Shown here: piece after piece, positions 22,531 through 34,619 of the stretch
Layout of the letters: every line of letters begins with the position of its first letter
How positions within the stretch are numbered: position 1 is the stretch's first letter
NCBI RefSeq assembly: GCF_036417845.1
Contig: NC_089990.1
Location: forward strand, 4,848,001-4,912,000
Direction of reading: 5' to 3'
Length of the DNA stretch: 64,000 nucleotides
DNA from: Apteryx mantelli
Taxonomy: Eukaryota; Chordata; Aves; Apterygiformes; Apterygidae
Position numbers and translations under genes: made by a program
Notes under the pieces: model-generated
The model's database searches: none
The model's input: the letters and a program-made list of their open reading frames with translations, nothing else
What the model was told of the DNA's origin: nothing

Positions 22531-25135
22531 TTTGGAGCTTTGGGTTTTGGGTTATGACCTCTCCTTTTCCCTTCTGGATCACCATGAGAAATTAATCTGG
22601 TGCAATGTAATCTCTCCTAGTTATAGTCTTAATCTTCCTCTGTGCTACTACAGATGTAAATGCCCTCTAGTTAGAGAAGACAGGAGATTCTTGATATTTT
22701 TGGAGTCGGAGCCAAACAACAAGATAAATCAAAAAATCCATGCCCCAAAGCCCCCCTACTCCCTCAAAAGCTGGGAGCATTCATTGAGTTTGTAGTTAAC
22801 TTTAGATCACAGGAGTGTTTAATCTTATTACGAACCCTGGAGCTCTTCTGTATGCATCTTTCAGTTTCTACCTTAAAAAAAACAAAAAAAACCCTACACA
22901 AACAAACCAAAAAACCCCCTCTTTAAACTCTCAAGAGTCAGAGTTTCTCTTCTTGGCCCAAGGCTGTGCTTCACTGGCCTTCAGTGTAACTGGGCATTGT
23001 ACCCTGATGTACCCCAATCTCCTCCTCCCCTCTTCCCCTCTCAGGATGGGGGACAGGAGGAAACTTCTAAAGAAAAATGCATGGACAAATGAGAGCTTTC
23101 AGTAAACATTTCTTAGAAAATACCTATTTTTCAAAACCAAGGTTTCCTTCATAGAAAAGAGCCTGTTTTGCTCAAGTTCCCCTTGCAGGTCTTTCCTCCC
23201 AGGAATGCCAAAGGCCTGGGGGCACTGATGAAGCAGGACAGACCAGCACTGTCCTGTGCCGGTGAGCTCTGCTTTATGGCAGGGTGGTGGGAGACCCCAG
23301 CACCTGCTGGTTGCAGGAGGGGGGCAGTTCCTATTTACATGCCCATTTGCAGCTGGCTTGATCCCGAGTGTCTTGATACATGGCACAAGATGTAGAAGCT
23401 AAAAGATCCAAGTCTTTCCAACCCCAAAACTTCAGCCTGGTCTGTGCTACCTCCTGAGCATCGTTGCCAATAGCTAATGCTTAAATCCACAAGCTAATAA
23501 GCTAAGCCTTTAAAAGATGACTGTGAATCACAACCATTATGGATTTTTCTCTTCCCCAAAGGCCCATCTCCTTGGAGGTGGGTAGCAGAGCTAATTTAAA
23601 GTCTCAGCTGGGGATGCCATCAGGCTTGGCCACAGTCCTGGGCAGGGAGCAACATCTGGAGGGGCTGAGCTGGAGCAGCTTGGGTGGCTTTTGGCAGCAT
23701 GCGAGGCACTGTTTCTCCTCCTTGCCTGGTTTATATCTGCCCTGGAGGGTTAATCTGAGTTAAGCTTTGCCCATGCTCTGGTGTATAGAAATAGCCCCTG
23801 CTCTGGTTGCTGCTCTCTCCAGGATGGGTGGGCACCGAAATAATCTCGGTCAGCTGGCACTCTAGAGTTTGGCTAAATGCGCTTGCTGGGCTCACTGACG
23901 CCAGGATTTGGGGTGATAGGGGACCTGCCCAGGTTTCCCAGTGCTCTGCCAAGCTGCAATGCAATGCTTCTGCGATGTGCTGCGATGGTCCTGCTGCTCC
24001 TTCCCGACCCCCTGCACGGCTCCCGGTTTCAATCCTGGACAAAATGCGCTTGCTGCAGGAGGGCTGCTGCTCTGGGATGTCTGCAGTCGGTGTCTGCAGC
24101 TTGGCCGTGTCCCAGGGCAGCTGCTTTTCATCACAGCTCCCAGGCACCAAATGTGCCTCTTGGAAAAGCTGTGGCACTGCCCTGCTGGGGGTGGAAATTT
24201 GTCATCTGTCTCCTCTAAGTAACCAGGAGCTCTGGAGATGCCAGCCTGCGTCAGGGGAATGCCTGGGAGCGGTGCTGCATTCCCTCTAGGAGCAGGGTGT
24301 TTGTGCTGGCTGTTCTGCGCTGCGAACGGTGCTGTTTGCTAATGCTGCAATGCTCAGGCACCCCTGGGCCTGGGCGGGGGGCTGCTATTTAATAGCGAGC
24401 CAGCAAGACTGCATTCGCTTCAAGGTTGCGTGTCTGTGGGAGAAACCCATGTGCATGCTGGAAACACGATTGGAAAAAGTTTGCCCGTAAAAGACAAGAC
24501 AAAACTTATGCTTCCCGGGAGCAGCAGTTAATGTTCATAGCCTCGCACTTGTGGCTGTGCAGGGAGGGTGGGATAAACGGCTCTGACACTTGTTGACAGC
24601 TTCTTTGCAGATGCTGGAGGACATTAAGCTGTGGTGTGAACAGCTGTGTGGGCCAGAGGAGCAGCAGAGCTGGGCCGGGTGCAGTACAGCCGAGTGCTGC
24701 TGAGCTCTGGACTGTCCTTTCCGAAGATCCCCTGGTGCCATTAATTTGCCAGCTTGGGAATTTTCATGCACGGGAAGCTAGAAAGCAGCAAGACCTTCCC
24801 TTGTCTTTCCTCCTGCTGCAGAGCTGGACTACTGTCCACGTTTTTAAAATTTGGCACCTAAACAACAGCACGGTCACAAGATGGAGCAGCCTTGGTGACT
24901 GGGAGCCCGCAAGCGCTCAGCAGTGTGCGGAGACAGGCCCCTACCAACGTGGATGGCTGCGTTTGCTAATGTGGGCCATCAAATGTTAACTAGGTCATAA
25001 AAATGTCTGCGGGCTGGGTGTAATGAGTCTCCTAAGGAGCTGCTATTTCGGTTCCCTCTCTGGTGACTGTGCTCCTTCTGAGAAGGATGGCCTTGCAAAG
25101 GTTGCGTTTAGGGAAATGTTTTAGCATCAGTAATT
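22531..25135. other. Non-coding stretch with A-rich tract
   Basis: An A-rich, C-interrupted tract lies at 22875-22915. The 23530-24300 part is GC-richer and has several mutually overlapping frames up to 160 codons with no recognisable domain. A weak CR1-like tail at 23388-23440 is listed separately. No gene was recognised. Confidence 0.6.
23388..23440 (+). mobile_element. Possible CR1 3'-tail fragment (doubtful)
   Basis: The text around 23406-23432 (GATCC, AAG, TCTTTCCAACCCCAAA) resembles the avian CR1 3' end, in which a GATCTCNAGAGGTC word precedes CCTTCCAACCC. The match covers only about 30 bases, and the terminal ATTCTATG-type microsatellite is missing. It may be coincidence. Confidence 0.3.
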
Positions 25136-25152
25136 CCCCCCCCCCCCCCCCC
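25136..25152. repeat. C17 homopolymer
   Basis: Seventeen consecutive C residues, followed shortly by a T7-A7 junction near 25180-25195. The complementary G17 could form a quadruplex, and such runs are prone to length error in assembly and polymorphism in vivo. Confidence 0.95.
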
Positions 25153-26439
25153 GAGTGGGTAAGGGCTGCAGGCTGAGAGTTTTTTTAAAAAAACAAAAAA
25201 CTGAAGAACCATTTTGGTCAAACATTTTCCCCTCTGTTGACATCTAGAGATGGCATGCAGGATGGCTTAGGTTCTTGTTAGAGCTGGAAAATGGTAAGAT
25301 AATATCCAGATATGTTTTCGCAGCTTTTTTCCCATCTTCAAGACTTATAAATCATAGCATTTGCTTTTGAGCATTCCCAGTGCAAGCCTTTGGCAGAGGT
25401 GAGCATCAGTGTCTTCCAGTGCTGCAGAAAGCTGTCCTGAGACTCTGTAAACTGACTTAAAACTCTAAGCAACCCCAAAAGGCCCAGTGAAAATGGGAAA
25501 GATGGTCTTTCCTTATCAGGAAAAAAGGAGTATGGGAATGTCTTAAAGCAGTCAAAGGTGAGGGGACCCTTGTTCCAGGAGCTATTGCATGCAAATGTTT
25601 GCTAAATGGACCCTTGCCTTGGGTAACCCCTGCTGCCTCTCTGCAAGGAGTATCTACCTGGTGGTGGATGGGATCGAGGGGAGCATCAGCACGAGCCCAT
25701 TTTGCAGGGCTCGCTGGAAGCCGTGGCCTGCCGCTCTTCTGTAATGTGGATTTTGCTGTAATACCACCGAACTGGCTGTAGTGTCAGCCCATATTTCTGT
25801 TCCTTTCTGAGCGAGCATGTTTTGTGTTGCCAGCAGGGAAGTGATTGCGAGACACGTAGTCAGAAACCTCTCCTGCACTTTGCTGGGGAGCTGATTTTTT
25901 CCCCCAGACAGAAGTGGCTAAACTGAAACAGGGCAGTCTGCATCTGAGCACCTGAGCCTGACTTGGGGATTTGGGAGGAAACCCCAGAGATGGAATTAAA
26001 ACTCCCAAACTGTCTGTTGTGAAATGAGCTGTGAGGCTTTCTAACAGCTGAGAACAAAGATGCTTCCCTGTTGTAACAGGGGAAAAAAGCAGGGATTTTT
26101 GTGACTTTTTTGCTGTTGTTTCGCAAAGGTTTGCAGGTATTGTCAGGGGACCCCACGAGTAAAGGTTGAGAAGCGAGGTTGGGTTTGACGGTGCATCCCT
26201 CCTGCTGCCTTTTCTGCTCCTGGACTTGTTGCAACATTGCTCTTGGGAGTTAAATGCCAGGAGCTGAGCCATTGCAAACATGGTCCTAAAAATGAGCCTT
26301 CTGCAAGCACTGCGCTCCCCGGGGCTCCTGTGCACGGCTCAGCCAGGTCTGCCTGCCACCTGCGTGCTTTTGGGTTGCTCCAGGGACTACAGCGAACTCT
26401 CGCTCCCCTTCTTGCCCATGCAGACTAGGTGGAATTAGC
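25153..26439. other. Non-coding stretch, no gene seen
   Basis: Mixed sequence with overlapping minus-strand frames at 25784-26335 and 25860-26237 (183 and 125 codons), without recognisable domains. No transposon or conserved-looking block stood out. Confidence 0.6.
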
Positions 26440-28347
26440 TCCAGGTTGTGCATGAAGTACCACCTATCCCGCAGGAGTTAATAGAAGAAAAAAAAACTTT
26501 GCTTTTGGCTCATTGAATTCAGTAGCTTTTTGTTCTCGTGTTTGTCCAGACTGGGAGCACGTGTAGCTTCCTGAGGGATGCCAAATTAAACTCTGGAAAA
26601 AATCAGTTCTTCAGAATGTCTCATAAAAATATCTTTTGACAGGAGTGCGATTTCTGCTATTATTTAATTCTGCCTTTGTGCTCTGGAGCTAAATTATCAG
26701 CCAGATTATGCGCTGTGCTTCGTTACGCAAGAACATTGCAGCAGCGAGCTGGAATAATGAGTGTGAAGCTTCGTTCAGATGGTAGCTGAGGTTCACAGAG
26801 CTTTGAAAAGGCAAATTTATCAATGAGAAAAATTGAAGCATCCTTGTATAAGAAGTGTATTTTTTCCAGAATGGTTCTAAAAATTACAGCAAAATTGGCT
26901 GAGAAGATGGGCATAAAATGAGGTACAAAGATGGAAGATGGAACGTGCAGTTCTCACTAATACCATTTGAACTGTTTCAGTCTTGGCTGTCCTTCCTGGC
27001 AGTCAGTGTCTTGCAATCCTCGTTTCCAACTCCTTATATGAACAGCAGGATTTGGGTTTACGTGCGAGATGGATCTCTTTCCGCTAGCAGTGGAAATGGA
27101 AATAACTGACATACCGAAAGCAAAATGTAAGGCACATCTGAAAGAATGTAATCAGCTTCGCAAGCTTTAAAATTCTTTCTGGAGGGGAAAAATGGTAGTA
27201 CCCATCAAACTATTCTCATCTCTCTTAGCTCCTTAACGTTAGGTTTCATGCACCATGTAATCCACAAGAATAAGAACAATATCCATTTCAAAAGTGCAAG
27301 GCTGTCAGGCTGCTTTTGTTCATGTGAGCTATTGTGGAAGAAAAGATGCAGTTTGCCTTTATCTCCTGCATCTTCCCTGGGCTAGAATATTGGCATCATA
27401 TTTTCAAAAATACATCTTATTTGCAGAAAAGAATTTCATAAGTTCTCTTTCAAAACAGGCTTTGAGCTCGTGAGCTAACTAGCTTTGTTCCCCTTCCTCA
27501 AAGTGACATTAAGAAACCTTAGGCTGCATCCTGAGATATCTTATGACATTTGTGTTCTCTCACTGGGTATTTTTAATGTAATTTTGCCCCTTCCTGGATT
27601 AGTTCTCCTTTACCAAAGCATTGAAAGATTGTTCATTTGTACCTTGTGTCCTGTGTAAGTCCTAATTCCCAGGTCTATATTGCCCACAAAATACTTGATT
27701 AACTTCTGATGTATTCTGGATAATGTCCTGAGTCTGATTAAGCATCCTCAGAGCAATTTAGCAAGCCTTGCTGCCTTTATAGTATTAATGTTCCCTTAAT
27801 GTTGCATTCTGATAAATGTTGTTTTAAATAAATAAGCCCACAACCGTGAGCGTACATTCTGATACGACTAACACTGATCTCCAATGTATTAATATGAATG
27901 AGCAGGATTAGCATGGGAAAACTTACAGTTTCTGTAAGTGCTGGAAGTCTGAGCCAAAACTGTAGCATTAAAATTTTGCCTTGGCTTGTTCAGCCTTAAA
28001 GTGTCTTTTTTTCCCCCCAAGCTATAACCAAGCATATAAATCCAGTCACAGGCTGAGAATAAGAAAAATATTTAAAAAGTCAGAAATCATATTATCGTAA
28101 ATTGGAGATGTCAAAGTTAGCAGATGTTTTTATTCTGACTTCCTTCTGCATTTCTTATTGAAAGATCTATTCATCACTTCTGGGCTACCAAACTATTCTG
28201 TGTTGTTTTATGCTTAGACTCATCCAACCTGGGAGTCCAGCTTCTCTTCTTTGAGACCTGCTCTTCTAAAATCCTGAGTGCTGTGACTTCCTTGCCCAAG
28301 CATCTCAACTTTAAACTTTCTGGTCAGTCAAGCTCTTCTCAGGTCAT
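26440..28347. other. AT-rich non-coding stretch, probably regulatory in part
   Basis: Long AT-rich stretch with few simple repeats. The 26580-26800 part has ATTATTTAATTC near 26657, CTAAATTATCAG near 26688 and a bZIP-like GTTACGCAAG near 26722. The 27770-27960 part has TTAATG words and a CTAACACTG stretch. A T7-C6 run lies at 28007-28019. No gene or transposon was recognised. Enhancer function is inference. Confidence 0.55.
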
Positions 28348-28348
28348 G

Positions 28349-28392
28349 AAAATGAGGAAAAAAGCTCACTGGGGGCAGAGCTGGGAATGTGC
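28349..28392 (+). mobile_element. Possible MIR/L2-like remnant
   Basis: AATGAGGAAA, GCTCA and GGCAGAGCTGGGAAT follow one another in the order seen near the 3' end of MIR-type SINEs, with a short internal deletion. Ancient MIR/L2 remnants persist in bird genomes. The match is short, so confidence is low. Confidence 0.3.
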
Positions 28393-28519
28393 CCTGGCAC
28401 CTCCTTTCCCATGAGTGCAGCCGCAGCCTCAGCAAGTGGCTACAGTCACCTTAAACCAATATGTTATGATTTCAGCATAATTGCATCAGTTTGACTTTTC
28501 ACATGTTTCTGCAGAACCA

Positions 28520-28541
28520 TTTATATACATATATATATATG
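28520..28541. repeat. Short TA-rich microsatellite
   Basis: TTATATACATATATATATAT is a short, slightly interrupted TA/CA dinucleotide repeat. Confidence 0.85.
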
Positions 28542-29921
28542 AATAGATTCATCTCCCCAGGCTGTTGCTGGAAGCTTAAGCCCCAAGAAAATCCGATGTT
28601 CAGACAAACCTCATGAGAACAAGAAAGTTCAGGTGCTGTGGGATCTGTTTTGGAATTCCCAAGGACTGATAGAGCTGTTTCCTCCAGAAACTGCCCCAGC
28701 TCTGTTTGGGGTGGCTCCCTGCTGCCCCACTTGTGCAGAGTCTGCAAGAAAAGCATCTCCACACCTGACTTTGGTGCAGAAAGTGCTGCAGATTTCCTTT
28801 CCCTGCTTTTGGGAAGTATCGGCTGCTGGGGTGGCTGTTTCTTCCAAACTCCGTTGCTTGGACAGCCAGGAGAAGGCTAAAAGAGGAATGTGTGAAGGAG
28901 GAGGGGGTGTCTGCAGGACTGCTTGGCTTCTTTCCTTTCCTTTCTGCCCACCTGTGCCAACGCGTTTGGGTTTGCAGCGGCAATGGTGAGTCGCGTACTC
29001 TTCTAGCAAAGCTGTTCTGCACGCTGCGTAGCTCTTTCCATGGAGATGCAAGTTACTTGCAGGTCCCATTGAGGTGCTGGAGGCAGTGGGTGTTTGTGAT
29101 GCCGACCTTCTCCCGTCAATTTTTTATTTTGTTATATTGCAGCATGCAGCAACCTACCTGGCTCCCTGCGATTTGGCTGCCCTCCACCAAGGCAGGTGGC
29201 TGGTGCTGCTGGGCGAGCAGCTTGCTAAGTTCGAAGGTTTCCCTGGCAACCGAGGTGACAGATCTCCCCTCTTTTAAATGTTAATATATTTTTGTAATTA
29301 AAATGAAAATGCTGGAAAATACAAAGTGTAAAATGCTAGTGGGTTCGTTTGTGGGATTTATTTGCTTGCTGGAAGGATGTGAGGCTCAGTCTGGAAATGC
29401 AGAGAGGTTTCTCAGATTGCTGCTTCATATTGAGTCCAGGTTAAGTCTGAAGTTTCTCTGACATCCCTCCACCTCGGGAGGGCCTGAAACCATGGAGGGA
29501 AGCTTTGGGAGGAAGCATAGCTTCATGGTGGCCTGGTGTTTCCATGGGAAAAGGAGAGGAGGGGGAAAAAAGTGTATCTTGTTCCCTTCTTCCCATTGCC
29601 AGGACACTATAATATTGTTGGCTTATGCAGGGGGTGTGTACACACATTCGGGAAAAAAGCAATTTGGGAAACTAAGTGCTATTCAGACTGTGCAGGGTGA
29701 ATTCGGGAAATTGGCCCGGGGGTATGAATGCAAAGCATAGCCCTTGTTGAGAGTGAAGTGATGGGGAAGGGAGAGGGGGGAGCAGGTAACAAGCCTGTGA
29801 TCTCCCAGCTCTGAATTCCTGCTTCCTGCTGAAGAAGCAGAGCTGAGAGCGGGCAAAGTGAGCATAGCTGTGGGGGGGGAATCTCCAGCTCTTGGCATTT
29901 CTGAACAACGGAAAAAGCCTC

Positions 29922-29944
29922 AAAAAAAAAAAAAGGGGGGGGGG
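29922..29944. repeat. A13-G10 homopolymer junction
   Basis: Thirteen A residues (29922-29934) abut ten G residues (29935-29944). A G8 run lies about 55 bases upstream, near 29872-29879. It is a quadruplex-prone tract and length calls here are unreliable. Confidence 0.9.
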
Positions 29945-30042
29945 ATGACTTGCCTGATCCAAAGTTAAACATCCTCCAGTCCTTCACCCAGAGCACCACT
30001 CTTGGCTCTGGTGGGCTTGAAGTTAAAAAGCCCAGATTATAC

Positions 30043-30056
30043 TTAATTTAAATTAA
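30043..30056. repeat. 14-base perfect palindrome
   Basis: TTAATTTAAATTAA equals its own reverse complement. It could bind paired homeodomains, but in AT-rich DNA such palindromes also arise by chance. Confidence 0.6.
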
Positions 30057-30654
30057 AACACAGTCTTTAGATTTCCACTGGGAATCTTCTGATACCTAAT
30101 GCAGATCATGAAAGAGCAGCAAGGGGACTAGTTTTGAACATTTTTATAACTTGTCAGTTATTCTGACAAATTTCCCCAAAGCCTTTGATGAATGGGCTCA
30201 TAAAAGTAACTACCTACCCAAATTTGGGGTCTGAAGCTCATCTGCTGGAGAGACTGGCAAAAATATTAACGATGTGAGCGGGCTCACCATCGGGCAGGTA
30301 GCTGGGCTGGTGCTCAGGGGAGCTTGTGGCTTGAGTGCTTGTGGCTGACAGCTCATGTTGAATGATCTTGCTCTCAGGGCTCCGTGGATGAGGAGCATGA
30401 AACCATGACGCTAGCGAGAATTCTAGTTGAAATATGGTCACCAAAAAGTGATCTGGCTAGTAAATGGCTTGTTTCATGCCGGAGGTTTTCAGAGGTGTAT
30501 TTTAGAGGTATGATTTTTATTGGTTGCTGCCTATATAAACTGCATCTCCATCAGGCAGGTTTGCTGGTGAAGCAATCCTGGGAAAGCATCTCAGATGGAG
30601 ACGGATAAGGGCTGAGGTAGTAAGTGGATGAGGTAAAGCCCAGGAAGCAGTAAA

Positions 30655-31600
30655 GACATAGTGATTTTTCCTCTGCTACTAATAAATTAATACAACTGAT
30701 GTCCTGTGAGGGCTTTTCATGGTCCCAGCGCATGAGCTCACGTGGCATTAATCATGGAGCATTTCTGCATGTCGCCGACGAGCATCTCGGGAAGAGTAAT
30801 AGCCCTGTTAATCAGCTGCTGTTTTGCAAGAGCCCAACTCCTGGGCACTTGAGAGGGCGTATTTTCTTCAGAGCTGCAATTAAACTATTTGAAGATCTGT
30901 AGGAGACGATCCCCCCGCTGAGGAGGAGTTATTTATGCTCCAAGATGCTACCCGAGAATACTTAAAGTAACTAATAAAAATAACCTACCCCATTACACTC
31001 TGACTGCATTTCATGAGGATTTCAATAATCTCTCATGACAGGCTCTAAATGTAACATGATTATCAAGACAGGAATAACGTCCTGTTTCAAATAATGTCCA
31101 TTTTACTCATGAATATAAAATCTAAAGCTGCTGAAAGATAAGAAACGTGGCGATTATGTAGTGAATCAGTTTGCTGCTGGAAAGATTTTCTTGTTGGGTT
31201 TGCAGACAGGAAATATTTGTTTAGCTCCTTTGATCTGCAGATGCCGAGTTGTCTTGGAGTGGGAATAACCATTTCTGGTTACTTAGAATTTCAAAAAGTG
31301 TTTGATCCGGAAAGGTATTAGAGCTAAATTTGCTGAGTTTCAAAGGGTTTAGATAATATATCACATGCAGAAGGAGACACCGCTGTTGTTCTCTAAAAGA
31401 TTAGACGGGGCTATCTTAACATCATCGGGGAATTTTAAAACGGGCCGTGCAATGTACTTGTTCTGTCACTTATAAGGAATATTTGATGAAGCTTGTTTGA
31501 TCTGATTGTTTCAGAACCGTGTGAGCTCATTTATCTAATTACGGTATTGACCACTTGCTTATCGTATTGAATTTTAATAGTTCTGAAATTAGATGTGCGT
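30655..31600. promoter_or_regulatory. Long candidate conserved non-coding block
   Basis: Nearly 1 kb of AT-rich, repeat-free sequence. Words include GGCATTAATCATGG near 30744, GTTAATCAGCTGCTG near 30807, AGTAACTAATAAAAATAA near 30968, TTTCATGAGGATTTCAATAATC near 31010, AACATGATTATCAAG near 31053 and TCTAATTACGG near 31535. It is the longest such block in the first half and the best enhancer candidate by appearance. Conservation must be checked by alignment. Confidence 0.38.
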
Positions 31601-33000
31601 AAAGAGCAGCTGGGAGAGATGCGAGTCTTTTTGTTCTGGCTCTTTTTTGTATGGTTCTGCAAAGAAAGATGAGAGCCGAATGCAATCAAAATGTGGTAGT
31701 GCTCTCAATTAACAATCTAATTAGGTAAAAATCTAAGTTTTGCAGTGAATATCTCTGATACATACACAGATTTGAGCTCACTAGAGAAAGACAGTGTTTA
31801 AGTTTTGTTTTATTATTGATAGGTATGATAGAATGTTTTAATAATAACTGCTTTTTTTGCAATAGTAAAAAAAAGTAAAAAATAAACAGTGAAACCAGTA
31901 CAGTGTGCTGGTTTCATTGCTCTTGTGCTAACCCAGAAAGGGAGGGTTTGGTCTCATCCTGTAGCTGTTTTCCAGCTGGCCTTGCCCTAGCTCTCCGGAG
32001 GAGGAGGTTGATTACCTTTTTTAACTTTGGAGAACTCATACATTTTAAAGCACTAAAACATGTATCTCGCCTGTTTTGCGAAAAGATTGATTTTTCAGTC
32101 TCTTTTAGCAGTTCAGAGTTAGGAAAAAAAAATCTCCCAGATTAGAGCTGGTGGGGGAAAAAAACATGAGGCTTTTTATGAAGATTTTACCAGGATGTCC
32201 TCCTGCCTTCTCGCAAAGTCTCAGTGAAAACTTATTTGAAAGCAAATCGTCTAACACTCAAAAAAAGCACAGTAATAACTATTTTGTGAATACTGTTTAT
32301 TTACTAAAGTTACTGCACAGGCTAGACAATTGGCTACAAGTGATATCTTATTTACATTTTCTATAATGATGTGCTTTTACTTTCAGCTATAAACAGAATA
32401 AGCTTCAAAAAAAAACCAACCTTGAAATTATGGGATGGTGCAAACATGATAGTAATGAATCTATACACTCTCACAAAACAGAATAGACTTTCTCACTGAT
32501 TTACAGAGATGCTTCGAGGATTTAAGTATCTAAACCCCAAAATTCACACTTTATTAGAGCCTGATCTCTCTTGGTACATCTGCGTGTTTGCAGTCCCTTC
32601 CATACAATCTTTTCATGTGTCAGTTTTTGCTAATCAAATTCCACTTAGCAGCACTGCTGAGAAGCATTAGAAAAATATGGCAAACTGGGAAGCTAGTAAA
32701 TTTATTTTGTTGTCCAAGTGAAACTCTTCATTTCCAAGTCTGGAAGAAATCTGGCTTGGCTATAATTATTTTTCTGAAAGTTCTGATTTTAGTTTTTTAA
32801 TGAAAAGTAGATTGATTTTGTTCAATACATTTTCAGTGCCCATAAATCCCCATAGTACATGAAGTACTACTTTGGGGAAGGAATTAATGCTATAGATTTC
32901 CTACTTTCAACATTCTCAGAGGTTATAAATATGCAAGAGTAAATTCCAGTAAGAGAATGACACTTTCATTAACGTCTTTTCTGAGAGGCATTTTGGATAA
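31601..33000. other. AT-rich non-coding stretch
   Basis: AT-rich with A runs near 31867-31885, 32125-32133, 32157-32164 and 32408-32415. The frames at 31903-32366 and 32588-32800 have no recognisable domain. Octamer-like or TAAT words are scattered but less dense than in the preceding block. No transposon was recognised. Confidence 0.6.
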
Positions 33001-33700
33001 AACGCTCTGTTCACTAATTCGCCTCCTAGATTTGCAAACTGGCAAAGGAAGTATCCCAGAGGTGGCAGCTGCGAGGGTCCCCTGTCCCGGCGCAGAGCCA
33101 GGGCAAGCGTGTGCCGTCTTGCACGAGGCTGTGACATGGGCTGGTGCAGCTCCTGTGCCGGGACCTCCTGGTGGGCTGAGCTCATCTCATTGGGGAGGTT
33201 TGGAGGTGGTAAAGCCTGGGGCTGCTTCTGCCTCTGGGGAAATGGAGCTGCTCATTGAGCTGCTTTTCTTTGCAGCCTGAGACCCTGCTCCTGCCCTGTG
33301 TGTCCTCGAAGCAGCGAGGAAGAGGAGGGATGGGGTGGCAGTGCCTGCTGGGGGAGGCTCTCATCTTCCATCGCAGGTGTGCAACCAAGGCTCCTGCATC
33401 CTCCTCCTCTGAGGAGGGGACCTGGATGGGACCTCGGTAGTGGAGCAGGGCTCAGGTTGGGGAAAGCAGTGCCAGTGTGGCTCTGTTTTGGGGCTGCCGG
33501 TGTTCCTGCTCCCTTTCAGGCTCTCCACCTCCCTCTACCCCAGTGTGTTGAACCGCAGCGCGGAGAGCTTGTTCTGCTATGCTGAGTGTCCGAGGCCTAG
33601 AAATTAATTGTGCTTGCAGCTACTTCTTGGCGGGCTCATGAAAACACCTTTTAACTCTGCGTGGCCCTTCAGTGCCCGGAACTCGCCAGCCCGCCATCTG
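33001..33700. other. GC-rich non-coding stretch
   Basis: Higher G+C than its flanks, with overlapping short frames on both strands (up to 107 codons) and no recognisable domain. CpG remains modest. Nothing further was seen. Confidence 0.6.
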
Positions 33701-34619
33701 CTCAGGACTCGGGGACATCTGTGTGTTCCCGCTCTGTGGCTAGGATATCTGAATGCTGTGCGTCTTTGGAATACGTAACTAGCCGAAACGCTTCAAAGCC
33801 GGCTACTGGTGAGAATGCAAAAATGATTCTAGCCCAAAATGAATGCCTGCTATGAAATAGACTGCAGTAGCGTAATTGCAACTGTTTACCTTCTGTTAAG
33901 CTTGTTGCTACCGAATTAATTTTTGAAATGTGAATTTCATTCTCTTTAAACTGTAGTTCGTGCATGGGATGTGTTCTTGAAGCTCTGGACCATCTGAAAA
34001 CACTTTTCTTAATTTATTGCCTGCATTCCAGAAATCTTTGATTTTTTTTCTGCTGTGCAAGCAAAAAAATATTACTAAAGAGGCTGTCACTCAAATTTCT
34101 CCTTCTCTTGTTTCCTATCTGAAAATTAGTTTGCCATCAAATGTGCTTGTGGAATTCATTGAGACCAATTCTGTTCCAGGCCTGATCCTCTTTTTCTTGC
34201 TGTAAACCATGAAGAAACTCCTTTGAATATTCACTACAAATTATCTGATCAGCTGTTACCCGTCTTCTCTTAGCAAAACCAGAATGTAAGGACAGCTGGG
34301 CAGATTTCTGATGGCATAGTCTCTTCCTTAAATCATTTTGCTGCTAAAAGGAGTCCTGCAACACAGGAGCAGAGCTGAGATGAGGATGTCCTGCCTGTAG
34401 ATTACATTGTAAGGCCACTGTTGTACTTGCCTTTCATCAGGCAGGGAGAACGGATCATTTGAGTTCTGTAATCTGTTGCTGTTGATAGCTGACCTAATTT
34501 TTGAGTGCAGAAATGACTTACTAGCAATCCCATCCCTTTGATAAAGGCAATGAGTAGAAGTGTGTTTCGAATGGCCTCTGCCAAGAAGGTCAGCAAGTTC
34601 TTAAGGGAAAATGTTTGAT
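33701..34619. other. AT-rich non-coding stretch
   Basis: Unremarkable AT-rich sequence with short frames without recognisable domains (33702-34090 minus, 34017-34205 plus). No recognised repeat. Confidence 0.6.

Larger units (their letters stand above)
28542..30600. other. Non-coding stretch with one exon-like segment
   Basis: Contains several overlapping frames (28600-29284) without recognisable domains. A T-rich tract ending in TTGCAG at 29141-29142 precedes a 112-base open stretch ending before GTGACA at 29255. This is discussed as a hypothetical exon. The A13-G10 junction at 29922-29944 is listed separately. A 14-base palindrome lies at 30043-30056. No transposon was recognised. Confidence 0.55.

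Noticed and set aside
30613..30622. TGAGGTAGTA, the start of let-7-type microRNAs
   Set aside because: Only ten bases match. The next bases diverge and no complementary arm follows within hairpin distance, so it is coincidence.
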